Shown here one piece after another: positions 63,836 to 64,000 of a DNA stretch of 64,000 bases. The stretch is from Diadema setosum (lineage: Eukaryota > Echinodermata > Echinoidea > Diadematoida > Diadematidae). Positions within the stretch are counted from its first letter, which is position 1; every line of letters starts with the position of its first letter. Position numbers and translations under genes: made by a program. The stretch lies in contig CM067065.1 in assembly GCA_033980235.1 (NCBI GenBank), positions 22,324,837 to 22,388,836 of the forward strand. Direction: 5' to 3'. The notes below the pieces were generated by a model that saw only the letters and a list, made by a program, of their open reading frames with translations, made no database searches and was not told the origin of the DNA.

Positions 63836-64000
63836 TATACCTGGCAATGGAAGTTTAGTAAGTTCCTATAATGGAACGCAAAAAGAACGTGGGGGATGTC
63901 GGCTGTTACTTGAAGGAGTGATAAAAAAGAGTGAGTTTAGAGTGACATTGGAGTGAATCTTTAGTAAAAAAATTAATGTTCATTTTCACTAATTTTGGAG

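Larger units (their letters stand above)
58126..64000. other. Upstream of the membrane-protein gene; no coding found
   Basis: AT-rich DNA with microsatellites, the 61-bp palindrome and a foldback repeat. It should hold the noncoding first exon and promoter of the 57082-58041 gene, but I could not place them. A 134-codon minus frame at 59784-60188 is Phe-rich with no motif and is not called. Confidence 0.5.

Overview
This window is intron-rich, repeat-laden eukaryotic DNA. It most likely comes from a marine deuterostome invertebrate, and an echinoderm is my best guess. The guess rests on the style of the dispersed repeats, the many short tacatgtac / acattgtac motifs and the gene structures; it is inference, not proof. 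Gene identities come from remembered family features, since no search could be run.

Two conserved genes sit head to head. On the minus strand, 615-14587 holds most of an RFWD3-type E3 ubiquitin ligase. Eleven coding exons join in consistent phase to give 657 codons: an acidic Ser-rich N-terminus, a RING, a coiled coil and most of a WD40-like C-terminus. The last exon or exons lie beyond base 1. On the plus strand, starting at 16183, is a YIPF3-type Golgi/ER membrane protein. Eight coding exons are well supported (16183-34119) and a likely terminal exon lies at 46739. The two probable start regions are less than about 450 bp apart (15742-16183), suggesting a shared promoter.

A third gene, on the minus strand (57082-58041), has a 319-codon coding sequence in one exon. 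It encodes an unrecognised type I membrane protein with a signal peptide, one transmembrane helix, an Arg/Ser-rich cytoplasmic tail, a PPPY motif and a class I PDZ-type C-terminus (-SHV). A GC-rich orphan exon-like block (38924-39103, minus) lies inside the last YIPF3 intron.

The rest is introns and intergenic DNA filled with mobile-element remains. Several elements are flanked by TTAA, as piggyBac-type insertions are: 8731-9705, 25540-30901, 31390-32130, 35369-35456, 39503-39859 and 45515-46080. Other short inverted-repeat elements (MITEs) have TA or 6-bp target duplications, and there is one LINE fragment. Two tandem arrays of about 157-bp units occur at 18.5-19.3 kb and 50.0-51.5 kb; the first is packed with DR1-like nuclear-receptor motifs. 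The most unusual signal is inside the 5.4-kb TTAA-flanked element in YIPF3 intron 6. It carries nine copies of a 14-bp motif (TTTCGGAGGCTTCA) in both orientations; eight are followed at 0-8 bp by G(T/C)TAAC.
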